A DNA stretch of 64,000 nucleotides from Pedobacter sp. BAL39 (GTDB taxonomy: Bacteria; Bacteroidota; Bacteroidia; Sphingobacteriales; Sphingobacteriaceae). The notes beneath the pieces are model-generated. The model did no database searches, was not told where the DNA came from, and saw only the letters and a program-made list of their open reading frames with translations. A program made the translations under genes and the position numbers. This document shows, in pieces, positions 8,946 to 19,280 of the stretch (positions are counted from its first letter, which is position 1; each line of letters opens with the position of its first letter). The DNA lies in assembly GCF_000170795.1 (NCBI RefSeq), contig NZ_ABCM01000018.1:1-64000 (forward strand), written 5' to 3'.

Positions 8946-9248
8946 TTAAAAACCAAGACCCAATGCAAATGCCTTTACAGGTTGAGGAAAGTCCACACCT
9001 GCGGTTGCAGCACCAGAGGTCAGGTTGATGTTGTATATCTTTTGCGCACCGGATACAGTGAGGATGGCATAGGCACTGTTGCTGGTGCCGCCGATGTAAG
9101 ATCCATTGCTTGCTTCTGCATTTACGCCAAGTGGTCCAACTTCTACAAGTGTACCGGCATTGGCGGATCCTGTTTGCACAATTTATCACTTTGTGCATCG
9201 ATATCATAGAGTACCGTACTAGCTGCATCAAGCCTGAAAAGCTCCACG
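8946..9248 (-). pseudogene. DUF4394 domain protein remnant, frameshifted and 5'-truncated
   Basis: The minus-strand frame ending at 8946 encodes about 76 residues (AGTLVEVGPLGVNAEASNGSYIGG..., KAFALGLGF at the end) that match the C-terminal pattern of DUF4394 proteins. These are secreted beta-propeller-like proteins of unknown role. The preceding part of the domain (RLDAASTVLYDIDAQSDKL) is in another frame. Inserting one base near 9180 joins the two as ...SDKL-VQTGSANAGTL.... The N-terminal two thirds of a normal gene is absent, and the DUF2207 gene ends at 9362. It is most likely a dead remnant. Confidence 0.65.
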
Positions 9249-9361
9249 ACCAGTCGATGGAGATTTATTATCTGCCGTATGATAATGGGAACGGTACAGT
9301 TGAATACTTCGAACCCTGGGGGGAAACGATGCCATAAACCTTTGAGCGAGCGGACTGCTGG

Positions 9362-11338
9362 TTACCAGCCGCCGCCACCTCCGCCACCGCCACCGCCGCC
9401 GGAAGAGCCGCCACCACTGCTTCCGGAACTCCAGCTGGAGCTTCCTGAAGATCCTGAAGAAGATCCTGTATCTGGTTTACTGTCGCTGACAGCACTGCTG
9501 AATGGGACGATGAATCCGCGACTGATATTCTTATGGTTAAACCGGTCGCCGTCATACCAGTCAGGGCTGTAATCTGCATCATTCAGCAGTTCTTCAAATT
9601 TAGCTCCCCATGCATTTTCGACATCCAGTGCCAGGGCATAAGGAAGGAATTTCTCAAATAACTCCGGCGTATGTTCAGGTGGGTTCAATAGGTTCAGGCG
9701 ATGTTCCTCAGCCGTTTCCAGGTACATCCGGAAGCCTTTGATTTTACTGATCAGCTCGGTGCCTGCCACTGTTGGTGCCTTGATCAGGAAAACATACAGG
9801 CAGAACATGACTGTGCTGGACATAACAAATACCAGTGACACGATAGGAAGGTGGCTCAGGTTCAAAATCAGCATTCCCAACGGAATCCCCCCGAAACCTG
9901 CACCCCAGATCATCAGAAAAATTCCTGCAGCAATTGACTTCCGGATGTTTTTGATCCCCATCACAAAGCACACTCCGCCAATCACAATAAAGGGACTGAA
10001 GAAAAGCATCATCAAGGGTGTTCCTGTTTCAACAAAGATCATAAAGATCACAAAAACGCCTGCTGTCATCCCTGCGGACTTAATGAGGTGGTTTCTGTGG
10101 CTGACAAAAAAATCTTTCAGGTCGAGCTGTGGTTTCAGACGGTCACGATGTGCGTTTTTTGCTGCATTGATGGTTGGTCCATTGGCCTTGTTGATGTATA
10201 TCCTGTCCTTTTTGCCAAGAAAACGTGTATAGATGGCTTCTTCTTCTTTTGATAGCAGGCCTGTAGCTGCCGTCGACTTTTCTACGGCATAATCTTCTTT
10301 TTTACCAATGCCTTTCCTGATTTTTACTACCTTCTTCACCGCCATGTTGATGACGGAGATCGCGAAGGACTTGTCATCTATTGTTTTCTTGTAAAAATAA
10401 CGTAGCAGGGCCGGCGACCAGTTATTGGGGATGTTAAACGTAGGTATGGTCACTGGCTGTTTTGGATCGCGACCATAGCGCGACCAGGTGATGTAATAAT
10501 AAGTACCCAGTCCAATCAGTAGAAGCAGTGATAGTGTGATCTTCAGGTAGTCCTGATAAAAAAGCTCAAAGTTGGAAGGCCTGTGGATGATGCCTTTCGT
10601 GAATGCTGCAGCAATGGTGAATCCCGTTCCTGAGGGTAAATAGTCTTTCGTTTTGAAAGTCAGTGTCTGGTCGGCGTTCACGCTGAACTCACAGTCTTTA
10701 CCTGTTGAACCCTTAGCCCCGGTATAACAGGCCGTTTGACCGGGGGAGGCGCCTTGAGGAAATGTGATCGTTGCTGAAGCTTGTTCAATGTTAAAATCCC
10801 AATCACTGCCGGTTACATTCCAATAGATCTCGTCGTAATTTTTAAAGAAACCAATCTGCCCTTTGGTCTCATAACTGATCTCATAAGTGTACAATCCGGG
10901 ACTCAGGATGACATCTTCGTCGCCAATGTAAATGCTACGTACGCTGCCATCATTTTTAGTCTTATAATTCTCCTTTTTTCCATCTTTTAAAATGCCGGTG
11001 ATCTTGAAGTCCGCGGGTTTCCTGTCGCCAAAAATGTCCTTACGATAGATGGGTATACGTCGCACCAAGCCGCGTTTGATCTGGTTACCATTAGCGTACA
11101 CCTGGATCTTTTCAGTCAGGTGCATCATTCCAGAAGTGTCAATCCTGATGTCCGTATGAAAAGACAGGATGCGTTCATACTGGACTTCCTGTGCTTCTTC
11201 TTTTGGAGAATTCTCTTCTACAGCCTCTGTTTTTGGTTCCGTCAGCATGATCTCCTGAGCAGCAGTTGCCGATGGCCAGAGTGCGGTGATGATCCAGAAG
11301 ATCAGTAGCTTATATAACGTCAAATGGTTGATTTTCAT
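9362..11338 (-). CDS. DUF2207 domain membrane protein
   Basis: 658 residues with a signal peptide, then an extracytoplasmic DUF2207 region (YERILSFHTDIRIDTSGMMHLTEKIQVYANGNQIKRG..., about 50-260). A membrane segment follows at about 270-290 (ITLSLLLLIGLGTYYYITW), then a cytoplasmic domain with a cluster of membrane segments at about 425-525. The tail is Ser/Gly-rich and ends in about a dozen glycines and Trp, typical of this family. Family members are commonly encoded next to LemA, as here (LemA is about 100 nt upstream on the same strand). The function of the pair is not established, and envelope stress or protein quality control are suggestions only. Confidence 0.87.
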   Translation of the reverse strand: MKINHLTLYKLLIFWIITALWPSATAAQEIMLTEPKTEAVEENSPKEEAQEVQYERILSFHTDIRIDTSGMMHLTEKIQVYANGNQIKRGLVRRIPIYRKDIFGDRKPADFKITGILKDGKKENYKTKNDGSVRSIYIGDEDVILSPGLYTYEISYETKGQIGFFKNYDEIYWNVTGSDWDFNIEQASATITFPQGASPGQTACYTGAKGSTGKDCEFSVNADQTLTFKTKDYLPSGTGFTIAAAFTKGIIHRPSNFELFYQDYLKITLSLLLLIGLGTYYYITWSRYGRDPKQPVTIPTFNIPNNWSPALLRYFYKKTIDDKSFAISVINMAVKKVVKIRKGIGKKEDYAVEKSTAATGLLSKEEEAIYTRFLGKKDRIYINKANGPTINAAKNAHRDRLKPQLDLKDFFVSHRNHLIKSAGMTAGVFVIFMIFVETGTPLMMLFFSPFIVIGGVCFVMGIKNIRKSIAAGIFLMIWGAGFGGIPLGMLILNLSHLPIVSLVFVMSSTVMFCLYVFLIKAPTVAGTELISKIKGFRMYLETAEEHRLNLLNPPEHTPELFEKFLPYALALDVENAWGAKFEELLNDADYSPDWYDGDRFNHKNISRGFIVPFSSAVSDSKPDTGSSSGSSGSSSWSSGSSGGGSSGGGGGGGGGGGW

Positions 11339-11438
11339 TTGTATCTGATTTTCATGACTTATTCATTCCAATGGATGTTTTGAAGGTCATGAGGGTTTAA
11401 TTGGTGTAAAATAAGGATTGTTGGTTGATGGTGTTCTA

Positions 11439-11987
11439 TCAAAAAGAAACTTTTACAGAGGAGCGTTCCACTACATTGTCAACTTCAAAGAAAGTCCCGT
11501 CCTCAAATCCGAAGATCTTGGCTACCAGATTAGAAGGAAATGACTGTACCTGGATGTTGTTCTCCCTAACCGTGCCATTGTAATACCTTCTGGAAAGTTC
11601 AATTTCCGTTTCGAGGGTTTCCAGTTGTGTCTGCAGCTGCTGGAAGTTGGCATTGGCTTTCAGATCTGGATAGTTTTCTGCAATCAGCATTAGGCGGGCA
11701 ATGTGTTGCGAAAGATGGTTTTCGTTGTCTATTTTTTCCTGACCCTGTTGCGTCTGAATGGCTTGCGTGCGTAAGGTCGCCAGTTCCTTCATCAACTGTT
11801 GCTCATGACTGGCATATCCTTTTACCGTTTCAATCAGATTCGGAATCAGCTCGTATCGCTTCTTTAAATAAACGTCGATGCCACTCCAGGCTTCTTTCAT
11901 CCTGTTTTTCTTGTTGACAAGTGCATTATAATAAAAGATGCTGCCAAATATCAGCAACGCCAGTAGGGAGATTGAGGTGTATAACAT
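11439..11987 (-). CDS. lemA: LemA family protein
   Basis: 182 residues from the ATG at 11987-11985. An upstream in-frame TTG at 12017 would add ten hydrophobic residues. One N-terminal membrane helix (SISLLALLIFGSIFYYNALVNKK) is followed by the long helical LemA domain, including WSGIDVYLKKRYELIPNLIETVKGY, the AENYPDLKAN motif at about 105-115 and the C-terminal YYNGTVRENN and FPSNLVAKIFGF segments. LemA proteins are membrane-anchored helical-bundle proteins with the bulk outside the cytoplasm and unknown biochemical function. The gene leads the LemA/DUF2207 pair. Confidence 0.92.
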   Translation of the reverse strand: MLYTSISLLALLIFGSIFYYNALVNKKNRMKEAWSGIDVYLKKRYELIPNLIETVKGYASHEQQLMKELATLRTQAIQTQQGQEKIDNENHLSQHIARLMLIAENYPDLKANANFQQLQTQLETLETEIELSRRYYNGTVRENNIQVQSFPSNLVAKIFGFEDGTFFEVDNVVERSSVKVSF

Positions 11988-12314
11988 AGGTAGGAGGAAG
12001 ATAGAAAAAAGTAACAAAACATCATAAAAAAGAATGCGATATCCGTTTTACAGAAAAAACGAATGTTATCTGCACTCAGATATAAAGTTTTAAACCGAGG
12101 TTAATCAATGGTGAGCACAAGTTTAAGTAATCATGAGGAGGAGTTACAGATCAGGAAATCAGCTGAAATCAATCACATCAAAAAAATATGCTCAGGATCG
12201 AATGATGTTTTTTTAATAGTGATGTTTGTTTAATTATGTTGGGTATGGCCATTTTTTTCAGTCTAATTTGTTAACATTGTTCTTAAATAAAAAATCCATT
12301 GAACTCCAGAGGGG
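11988..12314. other. divergent intergenic region between LemA and the ECF sigma gene
   Basis: AT-rich spacer that must hold the start signals of both the leftward LemA/DUF2207 unit and the rightward sigma/FecR/SusC unit. I found no convincing promoter pair, hairpin or small reading frame in it. Confidence 0.5.
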
Positions 12315-12908
12315 ATGAGTGCGTTAACTGATTATAGTAATCTTGCAGATACAGAATTGACTGCCTTGTTAAAAGAGGCAGATGAGCAAGCATTTACGGA
12401 AATCTATAACCGGAACTGGAAACTTATCTATGCACATGTCTACAAGATGCTACGGGATGAAGACGAGGCAAAAGATGTGGTGCAGGAAGTTTTCGGAAAT
12501 CTCTGGATAAAAGCTGCCTCCTTAAAAAACACACTCAATATATCCGGTTACTTATATACTGCAGCTAGAAATAAGGTATTTGACCTGATTGAAAAAAATA
12601 AGGTGAGGAGCGACTATCTCGGGGAGATCGCCAGCTTTGTTTCTGATCCTTTAAATGAAAAGGTAGATCACATCGATGAAAAGCGCATCATGGAGATTCT
12701 CGAAAGGGAAATTCAGAAGCTGCCCCCTAAAATGAAAGAGATCTTTGAGCTCAGCAGAAAAGAAAATCTTTCACATAAAGAGATCGCCGGGAAGCTGAAT
12801 ATATCCGAGCAAACGGTAAAAAAGCAGGTACAGAATGCTTTAAAGGTAATTAAACCTAAGCTCAATGACATGGGCATTAGCATTGCCGTACTCATATTGC
12901 TGCGCTAA
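12315..12908 (+). CDS. ECF RNA polymerase sigma-70 factor (FecI-like)
   Basis: 197 residues. Region 2 is visible as IYNRNWKLIYAHVYKMLRDEDEAKDVVQEVF..., with the DVVQEVF core near residue 54. Region 4 follows as LPPKMKEIFELSRKENLSHKEIAGKLNISEQTVKKQV, a helix-turn-helix that reads the -35-type element. An AGAGGGG sequence precedes the ATG. The FecR gene follows after 58 nt and a SusC receptor after that, the standard Bacteroidota layout in which receptor occupancy releases the sigma factor from FecR. It therefore probably directs transcription of the SusC/SusD genes downstream. Confidence 0.93.
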   Translation: MSALTDYSNLADTELTALLKEADEQAFTEIYNRNWKLIYAHVYKMLRDEDEAKDVVQEVFGNLWIKAASLKNTLNISGYLYTAARNKVFDLIEKNKVRSDYLGEIASFVSDPLNEKVDHIDEKRIMEILEREIQKLPPKMKEIFELSRKENLSHKEIAGKLNISEQTVKKQVQNALKVIKPKLNDMGISIAVLILLR

Positions 12909-12966
12909 ATGAAAATATTTTAAAAATCTTCTACCCCCAGGTTACCGTTCAGCCGTTTACCTGTAA

Positions 12967-14112
12967 ATGAATTCCAAAAGGATGAATAGGCAACAGGCAA
13001 AAGAATTGGTTCAACGGTATAATCAGGGATTGGCAACAGCGGAAGAAAGAGATTTGCTGGAGAACTGGTACCTGCACAAATCCGATAGCCTTAGCCTTGA
13101 AGAGGACGAGATTGATTTCAATCGCGTTGATGCTACTTTAAGACTGGCAACGTTTACTTATGCCGGATTGAAACTACATTCAGACGCTCCTCAAATCAAA
13201 CGAATAAAACTATGGCCGCGCATTGCGGCGGTTGCTTCAATCGTTGTGGTGCTGGCTGCGGGGCTGTTCTACTATGCGAATACCACAAATAGTAGATCCG
13301 GCCGACTTAACCTTTCAACGAGCAATGATATTGCGCCTGGTTCCAATAAAGCTGTGTTAACCCTTGCAGATGGCAAACAGCTGATCTTAACGGGAGCGAA
13401 AAACGGAGCGCTTGCAAATGAACAGGATGCGCGGATTAAAAAAACTGCCGATGGCCAGTTGGTATATGAAGGAACGACTGAAACTCAGGCGGCTGCTTTG
13501 TACAATACCATCACGACACCGAGAGGCGGCCAGTACACCATTATGCTTTCAGATGGAACAAAGGTAATCCTAAACGCTGCCTCCTCTTTGAAATATCCCA
13601 CTGCATTTAAAGGCAAAGACCGAACTGTAACGTTAACAGGGGAAGGATATTTTGAAGTTGCGCACAATAAGGCTAAGCCATTTAAGGTGATCAATAACGG
13701 TCAGACCGTTGAAGTGCTGGGCACACACTTCAACATCAACTCATATACCGATGAACCGAATATCAAAACGACATTGCTGGAAGGTAGTGTGAATGTGAAT
13801 GGTACCCTCATCAAACCAAATCAGCAGGCGCTGGTAGGAGGTAGTCAGCTGATTGTCAAAGAAGTCAATGCTGCCGATGCCGTTGCCTGGAAAGATGGTG
13901 TATTCAAGTTTGATCATACGGATATGAAAACCTCTATGCGACAAATTGCCCGTTGGTATGATGTAGAAGTCGTATATGAAGGAAATGTAGAAAACGAGCA
14001 GTTTTATGGAAAAATTGACCGCAGTTACACCCTTTCAGAGGTGCTTAAAGTACTGGAATTGAGTAATGTTCATTTCAAAATTGAAGGAAAGAAGATTATT
14101 GTCAGCCCATAA
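12967..14112 (+). CDS. FecR family anti-sigma factor
   Basis: 381 residues: a cytoplasmic N-terminal anti-sigma region, one membrane helix at about 84-104 (PRIAAVASIVVVLAAGLFYY), and a periplasmic FecR domain (TTPRGGQYTIMLSDGTKVILNAASSLKYP at about 178-207, LTGEGYFEVAHNKAKPF, VLGTHFNINSY). The end is a DUF4974-type domain (RWYDVEVVY... LELSNVHFKIEGKKIIVSP). It should hold the sigma factor encoded upstream and receive the signal from the STN domain of the SusC encoded downstream. Confidence 0.93.
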   Translation: MNSKRMNRQQAKELVQRYNQGLATAEERDLLENWYLHKSDSLSLEEDEIDFNRVDATLRLATFTYAGLKLHSDAPQIKRIKLWPRIAAVASIVVVLAAGLFYYANTTNSRSGRLNLSTSNDIAPGSNKAVLTLADGKQLILTGAKNGALANEQDARIKKTADGQLVYEGTTETQAAALYNTITTPRGGQYTIMLSDGTKVILNAASSLKYPTAFKGKDRTVTLTGEGYFEVAHNKAKPFKVINNGQTVEVLGTHFNINSYTDEPNIKTTLLEGSVNVNGTLIKPNQQALVGGSQLIVKEVNAADAVAWKDGVFKFDHTDMKTSMRQIARWYDVEVVYEGNVENEQFYGKIDRSYTLSEVLKVLELSNVHFKIEGKKIIVSP

Positions 14113-14445
14113 GGCTTAGGGAAATATAACCGACCGGAAGCACAGTTGAAAAGACAATTTTCAAGAACATAACTGTCTGATAAAAAACTTAAAAACAGGC
14201 AAAAGAATGATAAAAATAACAAGCTAAAACAATCAACTAAAAATAACCAACAACCTAAACCAACCAACATGATCAGATTTTTACAAAAAAGCGGGTAACC
14301 CCATAACCGGTTGGCCGAATATGAAAAAGCCCGGAGAAGGCTTCGACACTTTTCTCCGGACCTGCGTTTGGGCCAGTCTTATCCGATAAATCGGAGTGAT
14401 GAATAATTCTTGAAAATTAATCCAAAACCCAAACAGTACAAACGT
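14113..14445. other. leader region of the first SusC gene, with hairpin
   Basis: 333 nt without a gene. It contains an inverted repeat CCGGAGAA (14331-14338) and TTCTCCGG (14352-14359) about 90 nt before the SusC start. No T run follows, so it is not an obvious terminator and could be a leader hairpin. The rest is A-rich sequence with no further structure that I can see. Confidence 0.45.
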
Positions 14446-17400
14446 ATGAATTTATACTCATATGCGAAAGTTTCCCGTGGGGGGCGACTGCGTAAAATAA
14501 TTATGGTCATGAAACTGATATTTTTCATAATCACTGTCGCTTGTATGCAGGTATCAGCAAGTGGATACGCGCAAAAAATAAGCATCAATCAGAAGGATGC
14601 AGTGCTTACAAAGGTATTCTCAAGCATTGAAAGCCAGACCGGTTACAGCTTCTTCTGGAAAAATACCGACTTAACGAAAATAAAGGTCGACGTCAAACTG
14701 AAAAATGCACCTTTGGAGGATGCCTTGAAAGAAATCTTCGAAGGTTTGCCACTGACCTATTCCATTACGAAAAAGTCAATCATCGTGCAGGCAAAAGCGC
14801 CGTCTTTGCTGGATAAGATCGCAGACGTTTTTAAGGATACTGATGCCCGTGGCATTGTATCAGATGCCAATGGTGAACCGCTGCCAGGTGCTACAGTTGC
14901 TGTTAAGGATGGGAAAGCCAGGGCCATCACCAATACACGTGGTGAGTTTATCCTGAAAAATGTGCCCGATGATGCCATCATTCAGGTGTCCTTCATGGGG
15001 TATATGACAAAGGAAGTACCTGTCGGGATCCGCTACCTGGCCATCAAACTTGAATTGAGCAACTCCAAACTGGATGAGATCCAGGTGATGGCCTACGGAA
15101 AAACCAGTCGCCGTTTTTCAACAGGGAACATCACCACTGTTACTGCGGAAGAAATTGCCAAACAACCCGTATCAAATCCTTTGATGGCGCTGGTGGGTAA
15201 GGTGCCGGGGATGATGATTACCCCAAATACAGGCCAGGCAAGCGGAACGATTAAAGTAGAAATCCGCGGACGGAGTACGGTCAGCTCACAATTTCCATCG
15301 GATCCCCTATATATCATCGACGGTGTACCACTTACGTATCTGGATGTGGGCGGTAATTCCAGTTATCAGTACGGCTCTTCCGGTGTCATCCAAAACGGCA
15401 TGTTTACTTCCGGATACGGTCAGAGTCCGTTGTTTAACATCAACCCTGCGAGTATTTCGAGTATTGAGGTATTAAAGGATGCAGATGCTACCGCTATATA
15501 TGGATCCAGGGGAGCCAACGGCGTCATCCTGATCACCACCAAAAAAGGGAAAGCGGGCCCTACCCGGGTCACCACAAATATTTCTCAGGGCGTAAATGCC
15601 GTCACCCGATACTGGGACCTGTTAAATACCCGGGACTATGTAAAAATGAGAAAGGAAGCTTTTAAAAATGATGGTATTGTGCCCACACTGCTCAATGCAC
15701 CGGATCTTATTGCCTGGGATACGACAAGGTACACCAACTGGCAAAAGGAACTTTGGGGAAATACCGGCAAGGTGACCCGTGTGAATTTGAATATTTCCGG
15801 TGGGAATGAAGATACCCAATTCAGCATCAGCCCCGGCTATGGTAAGACCACAGACATCATGACCTCCAGTGGATCTGACCAAAGTGCCAACCTGGCGTTT
15901 AGCATCAGCAATGCTGCATTCAACAAAAGGTTAAAGACAAATTTCAGGGCCTTACTTTTTCAAACGTTAATACAATAACACAGCGCCCAGACTATATTGT
16001 CGCCCAATGCACCGCCGATATACGATAGCAACGGACAGCTCAACTTCCAGGAATGGAATGATGCCGGAATGCCTTATGCTTACCCATTCGGATCGCTTAA
16101 GGCCTTGAGTTATTCAAAGACCTCACTGGCAACCGCAAAATTAATGCTTTCTTACGAGCTGCTCAATGGACTGCAGTTGAGTACCAGTTTGGGGTACAAT
16201 ACCAGTCATAATGTCGGCGGGGGAGAAATGCCTATTTCCTCGCAAAACCCCTTGACTAATCCGACAGGCATGATGGTGGTGGGTACTAATGACAACCAGA
16301 ACTGGACCATTGAACCTCAGCTCAACTATGAAAGTGTGATCGGGAAGGGGAACTTATCTGTGCTCCTGGCTGCTAGTCTGCAGGGTACTGTAACCTCTGG
16401 TCAGAGTATTCAGGGGCTTGGTTATGAAGACGACAACCTGCTGGGGTCGATAACTTTGGCACCTTTCACCAGACTTTTCGATACTTACGGACAGTATAAG
16501 TATGCTGCGGTTTCTGGTAGGGTCGGCTATAACTGGGAAAAAAAGTATTTCATCAACCTTAGCGGCAGAAGAGATGGTTCGTCGCGCTTCGGCCCCGGAA
16601 AACGTTATGGGAATTTTGGTGCCCTGGGCGCTGCATGGATTGCGTCAGAAGAAGCCTGGGTGAAAAATGCACTTCCTTCATTCATGGGCTTTTTGAAATT
16701 CCGGGGCAGTTATGGGTTAACGGGCAGCGATGGTGTGGGCGACTACCAATACATGAGTCAATGGTCCAATCAGCCGAATTATAGCCCTCTATACCCCTAT
16801 GGAGGCGTTACACCACTTACCAGTATGCATGCGGTAAATCCGGACTACCGTTGGCAGGTGAATAAAAAACTGGAGTTTGCCACGGAGATGGGATTCTTCA
16901 ACGATAAGATCACCTTGATGGTCGCTTATTATCAGAACCGTTGTGGCAATCAGCTGACTTCTTACCCAACTCCCTTTTACACGGGCTTTGGTAGTGTTAC
17001 TGCCAACTGGCCTGCAACGATTCAAAATAGTGGATGGGAATTCTCTGCGGCTAGCACGGTCATCGCTAAATCTGATTTTAAATGGGATCTGAGCCTGAAT
17101 GGGGGGACGAACAAAAACATACTGATCGATTATCCTGATCTTGAACTTTCTCCTTACGCTACGGAATATGTGATTGGAAAATCTGTTAACGACAGGTATT
17201 ACCTGCACTATATTGGTATCGACCCAATGACTGGTCAATATGCCTTCGAAGACCGCAACGGTGACGGTACGGTGGGTGTTAATTCCGCCGCAATACCGGG
17301 TAAGGGAGAGGATGACCGCTATGTAGTAATCAACTCAGACCCGAAATTCACTGGAAGTTTATCCAATAGTTTCCGGTATAAGAGCATCGCGCTGAGTTTC

Positions 17401-17805
17401 TCCCTATATTATAAAAATCAGATGGGCCTCAGCGCGTTCTACAGCGGCCCACCAGCGGGAGGTTTTTTCAATATACCTACTGAAATTTACGAAAACCGCT
17501 GGCAGTACCCTGGCCAAAATGCCAAATATGCCGCGCTGACTACTGTGAATGGAAGTGGATCGAATTCGCTGGTAGGATCGTCTGATTTGTACTATACCGA
17601 TGCCTCTTTTCTCAGACTTCAAAATGTCGCTTTTTCATATACATTGTCAGATAAGTTGTTGAAAAATAAGGAACTGAGTTTTACCGTGAATGCACAAAAC
17701 CTATGGGTACTTACAAAATATAAAGGTATTGACCCTGATACACAGAACTTCGGTTCAATGCCTACCTCAAAAACAATTACTGCTGGCCTTAACCTGACTT
17801 TTTAA
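14446..17805 (+). pseudogene. SusC/RagA TonB-linked outer membrane receptor, split by two compensating frameshifts
   Basis: A normal SusC order is visible. Signal peptide (MKLIFFIITVACMQVSASGYAQ), STN signalling domain (AVLTKVFSSIESQTGYSFFW...), a carboxypeptidase-like domain (GIVSDANGEPLPGATVAVKDG) and a TonB plug (LYIIDGVPL, IEVLKDADATAIYGSRGANGVILITTKKGK) come first, then a large barrel ending in GLNLTF. The first part stops with TAA at 15976-15978. The same frame resumes 18 nt later, and the rest (15997-17805) reads normally from SPNAPPIYD. Between the two, the +2 frame encodes FSNVNTITQR..., which fits the family. Loss of one T from the run at 15956-15960 plus gain of one base by about 15997 explains this. 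It may be a sequencing error or a real lesion. TTG at 14410 is an alternative start. Confidence 0.85.
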
Positions 17806-17807
17806 CC

Positions 17808-19253
17808 ATGATTATGCTTAACCATCATACATACAAGTTACTGCTGCTGATACCAGCATTGCTACTGGTTTCCTGTAATAAACTCCTGGAAATTTCAGAA
17901 CCAAAAAATAGTCTCACCACAGAGAAAGTGTTTAATAATGAAACACAGGCATCAGGCGCAATGGTTGGTGTCCTTACTCAAATGATTAATGTATCGGCGT
18001 ATACTGCCTTCAGTTCGGGTTTGACCAGTCAATTGGGACGTTTCTCCGCAGATGAACTGGACAAGGTGGTCAATCCTAGCGACAATTTCTACCGTAATGC
18101 GGTTACTGCACAAAATGCTGAATCCAATGGGCTGTGGAACTCGGCGTATCAGTTTATCTATGGATGTAATGGCGTGATTGAAGGAATAGCCGAATCCAAA
18201 TCTACCTTACTGGGAGAACGGGTGAGGAAAGAACTGACTGCAGAAGCCAAATTCGTCCGTGCCTTTTGTTATTTCTACCTGATCAACACCTTTGGGGATG
18301 TGCCGCTTGTGCTCACTACCAACTTAGCTAAAAATACCAATATTAAAAGGACACCAACCGCAGAGGTCTATGTGCAGATCATCAGTGACCTAAAGGATGC
18401 GGCAAGCGTCTTACCAGCAGACTATTCTACTGGTAAAGGGGAGCGGATCCGGCCCAATAAATGGACGGCGAAAGCGCTGTTGTCAAGGGTTTACCTGTAC
18501 TCAGGCGATCATGCCAATGCCATTCTGGAGGCGACAGAGGTGATCGGCCAAACCAGCCTCTATCAACTGGAAACTGCCGATTTGAACAAAGTTTTCCTGA
18601 AAAACAGTTCGGAGACTATCTGGCAGCTGCAACAAACTACGCAGATGGACCTCAGCGGCAACGCGGTGCCGGAGGCAATTTATGTTTTACCCAACCCACT
18701 TCACACAGGTGTCTCCGGCGACCTTTCAGCCAACCTACTCCGGGCTTTTGATGCCGGGGATCTCCGTAGAGCAGCCTGGATCGATAGCACTGACTTTGTT
18801 TCAGGAGGCAAAACGGGGCATGCCAGATTTATGTATAAATATAAAACTGGTGCGCATAATAAAGTCTTAAATGGGGAAGCTTCAGAATACTATATGGTGC
18901 TGAGGCTCGCTGAAATGTATCTCGTTCGTGGCGAAGCTAGAGTGTTAAGTGGTGCCATAAGTGCTGGTATTGAGGATGTTAATGTGCTGCGTCGCCGTGC
19001 TGGTGTTGATCCTTTGTCTACAGCTCTCGGCCGGGAACAGGCCATTGCTGCTATTGCCAGAGAGCGGCAGGCTGAACTTTTCGGAGAATGGGGCCACCGC
19101 TGGTTTGACCTGAAGCGTACCGGTAAGGCTGAAGAGGTGCTTTCTGCGATTCCCGCCAAGCAACCCTGGAGAGGTAATTATCAGTTGCTATACCCGATCC
19201 CAAAGTCAGAGCTGGAAAGGAATAACCTCCTCGTTCAAAACCCCAATTATTAG
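17808..19253 (+). CDS. SusD/RagB family nutrient-binding outer membrane lipoprotein
   Basis: 481 residues with a lipoprotein signal peptide (LLLLIPALLLVSC, Cys at about 23) and SusD features: NKLLEISEPKNSLTTEKVFNNE at the N-terminus, AEAKFVRAFCYFYLINTFGDVPLVL near 145-170, TAKALLSRVYLYSGDHANAI and the C-terminal RERQAELFGEWGHRWFDLKRTGKAEEVL. SusD proteins sit as lids on SusC barrels and capture glycans or peptides at the cell surface. The gene starts 2 nt after the SusC stop. If the SusC break is real, this lid has lost its channel. Confidence 0.94.
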   Translation: MIMLNHHTYKLLLLIPALLLVSCNKLLEISEPKNSLTTEKVFNNETQASGAMVGVLTQMINVSAYTAFSSGLTSQLGRFSADELDKVVNPSDNFYRNAVTAQNAESNGLWNSAYQFIYGCNGVIEGIAESKSTLLGERVRKELTAEAKFVRAFCYFYLINTFGDVPLVLTTNLAKNTNIKRTPTAEVYVQIISDLKDAASVLPADYSTGKGERIRPNKWTAKALLSRVYLYSGDHANAILEATEVIGQTSLYQLETADLNKVFLKNSSETIWQLQQTTQMDLSGNAVPEAIYVLPNPLHTGVSGDLSANLLRAFDAGDLRRAAWIDSTDFVSGGKTGHARFMYKYKTGAHNKVLNGEASEYYMVLRLAEMYLVRGEARVLSGAISAGIEDVNVLRRRAGVDPLSTALGREQAIAAIARERQAELFGEWGHRWFDLKRTGKAEEVLSAIPAKQPWRGNYQLLYPIPKSELERNNLLVQNPNY

Positions 19254-19280
19254 AATCATACTGTCATCAAATAGATCATC

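Noticed and set aside
9279..9572. Plus-strand frame with a poly-proline run (EPPPPP-type)
   Set aside because: It is the complement of the glycine-rich tail of the DUF2207 protein, which is a typical family feature on the other strand.
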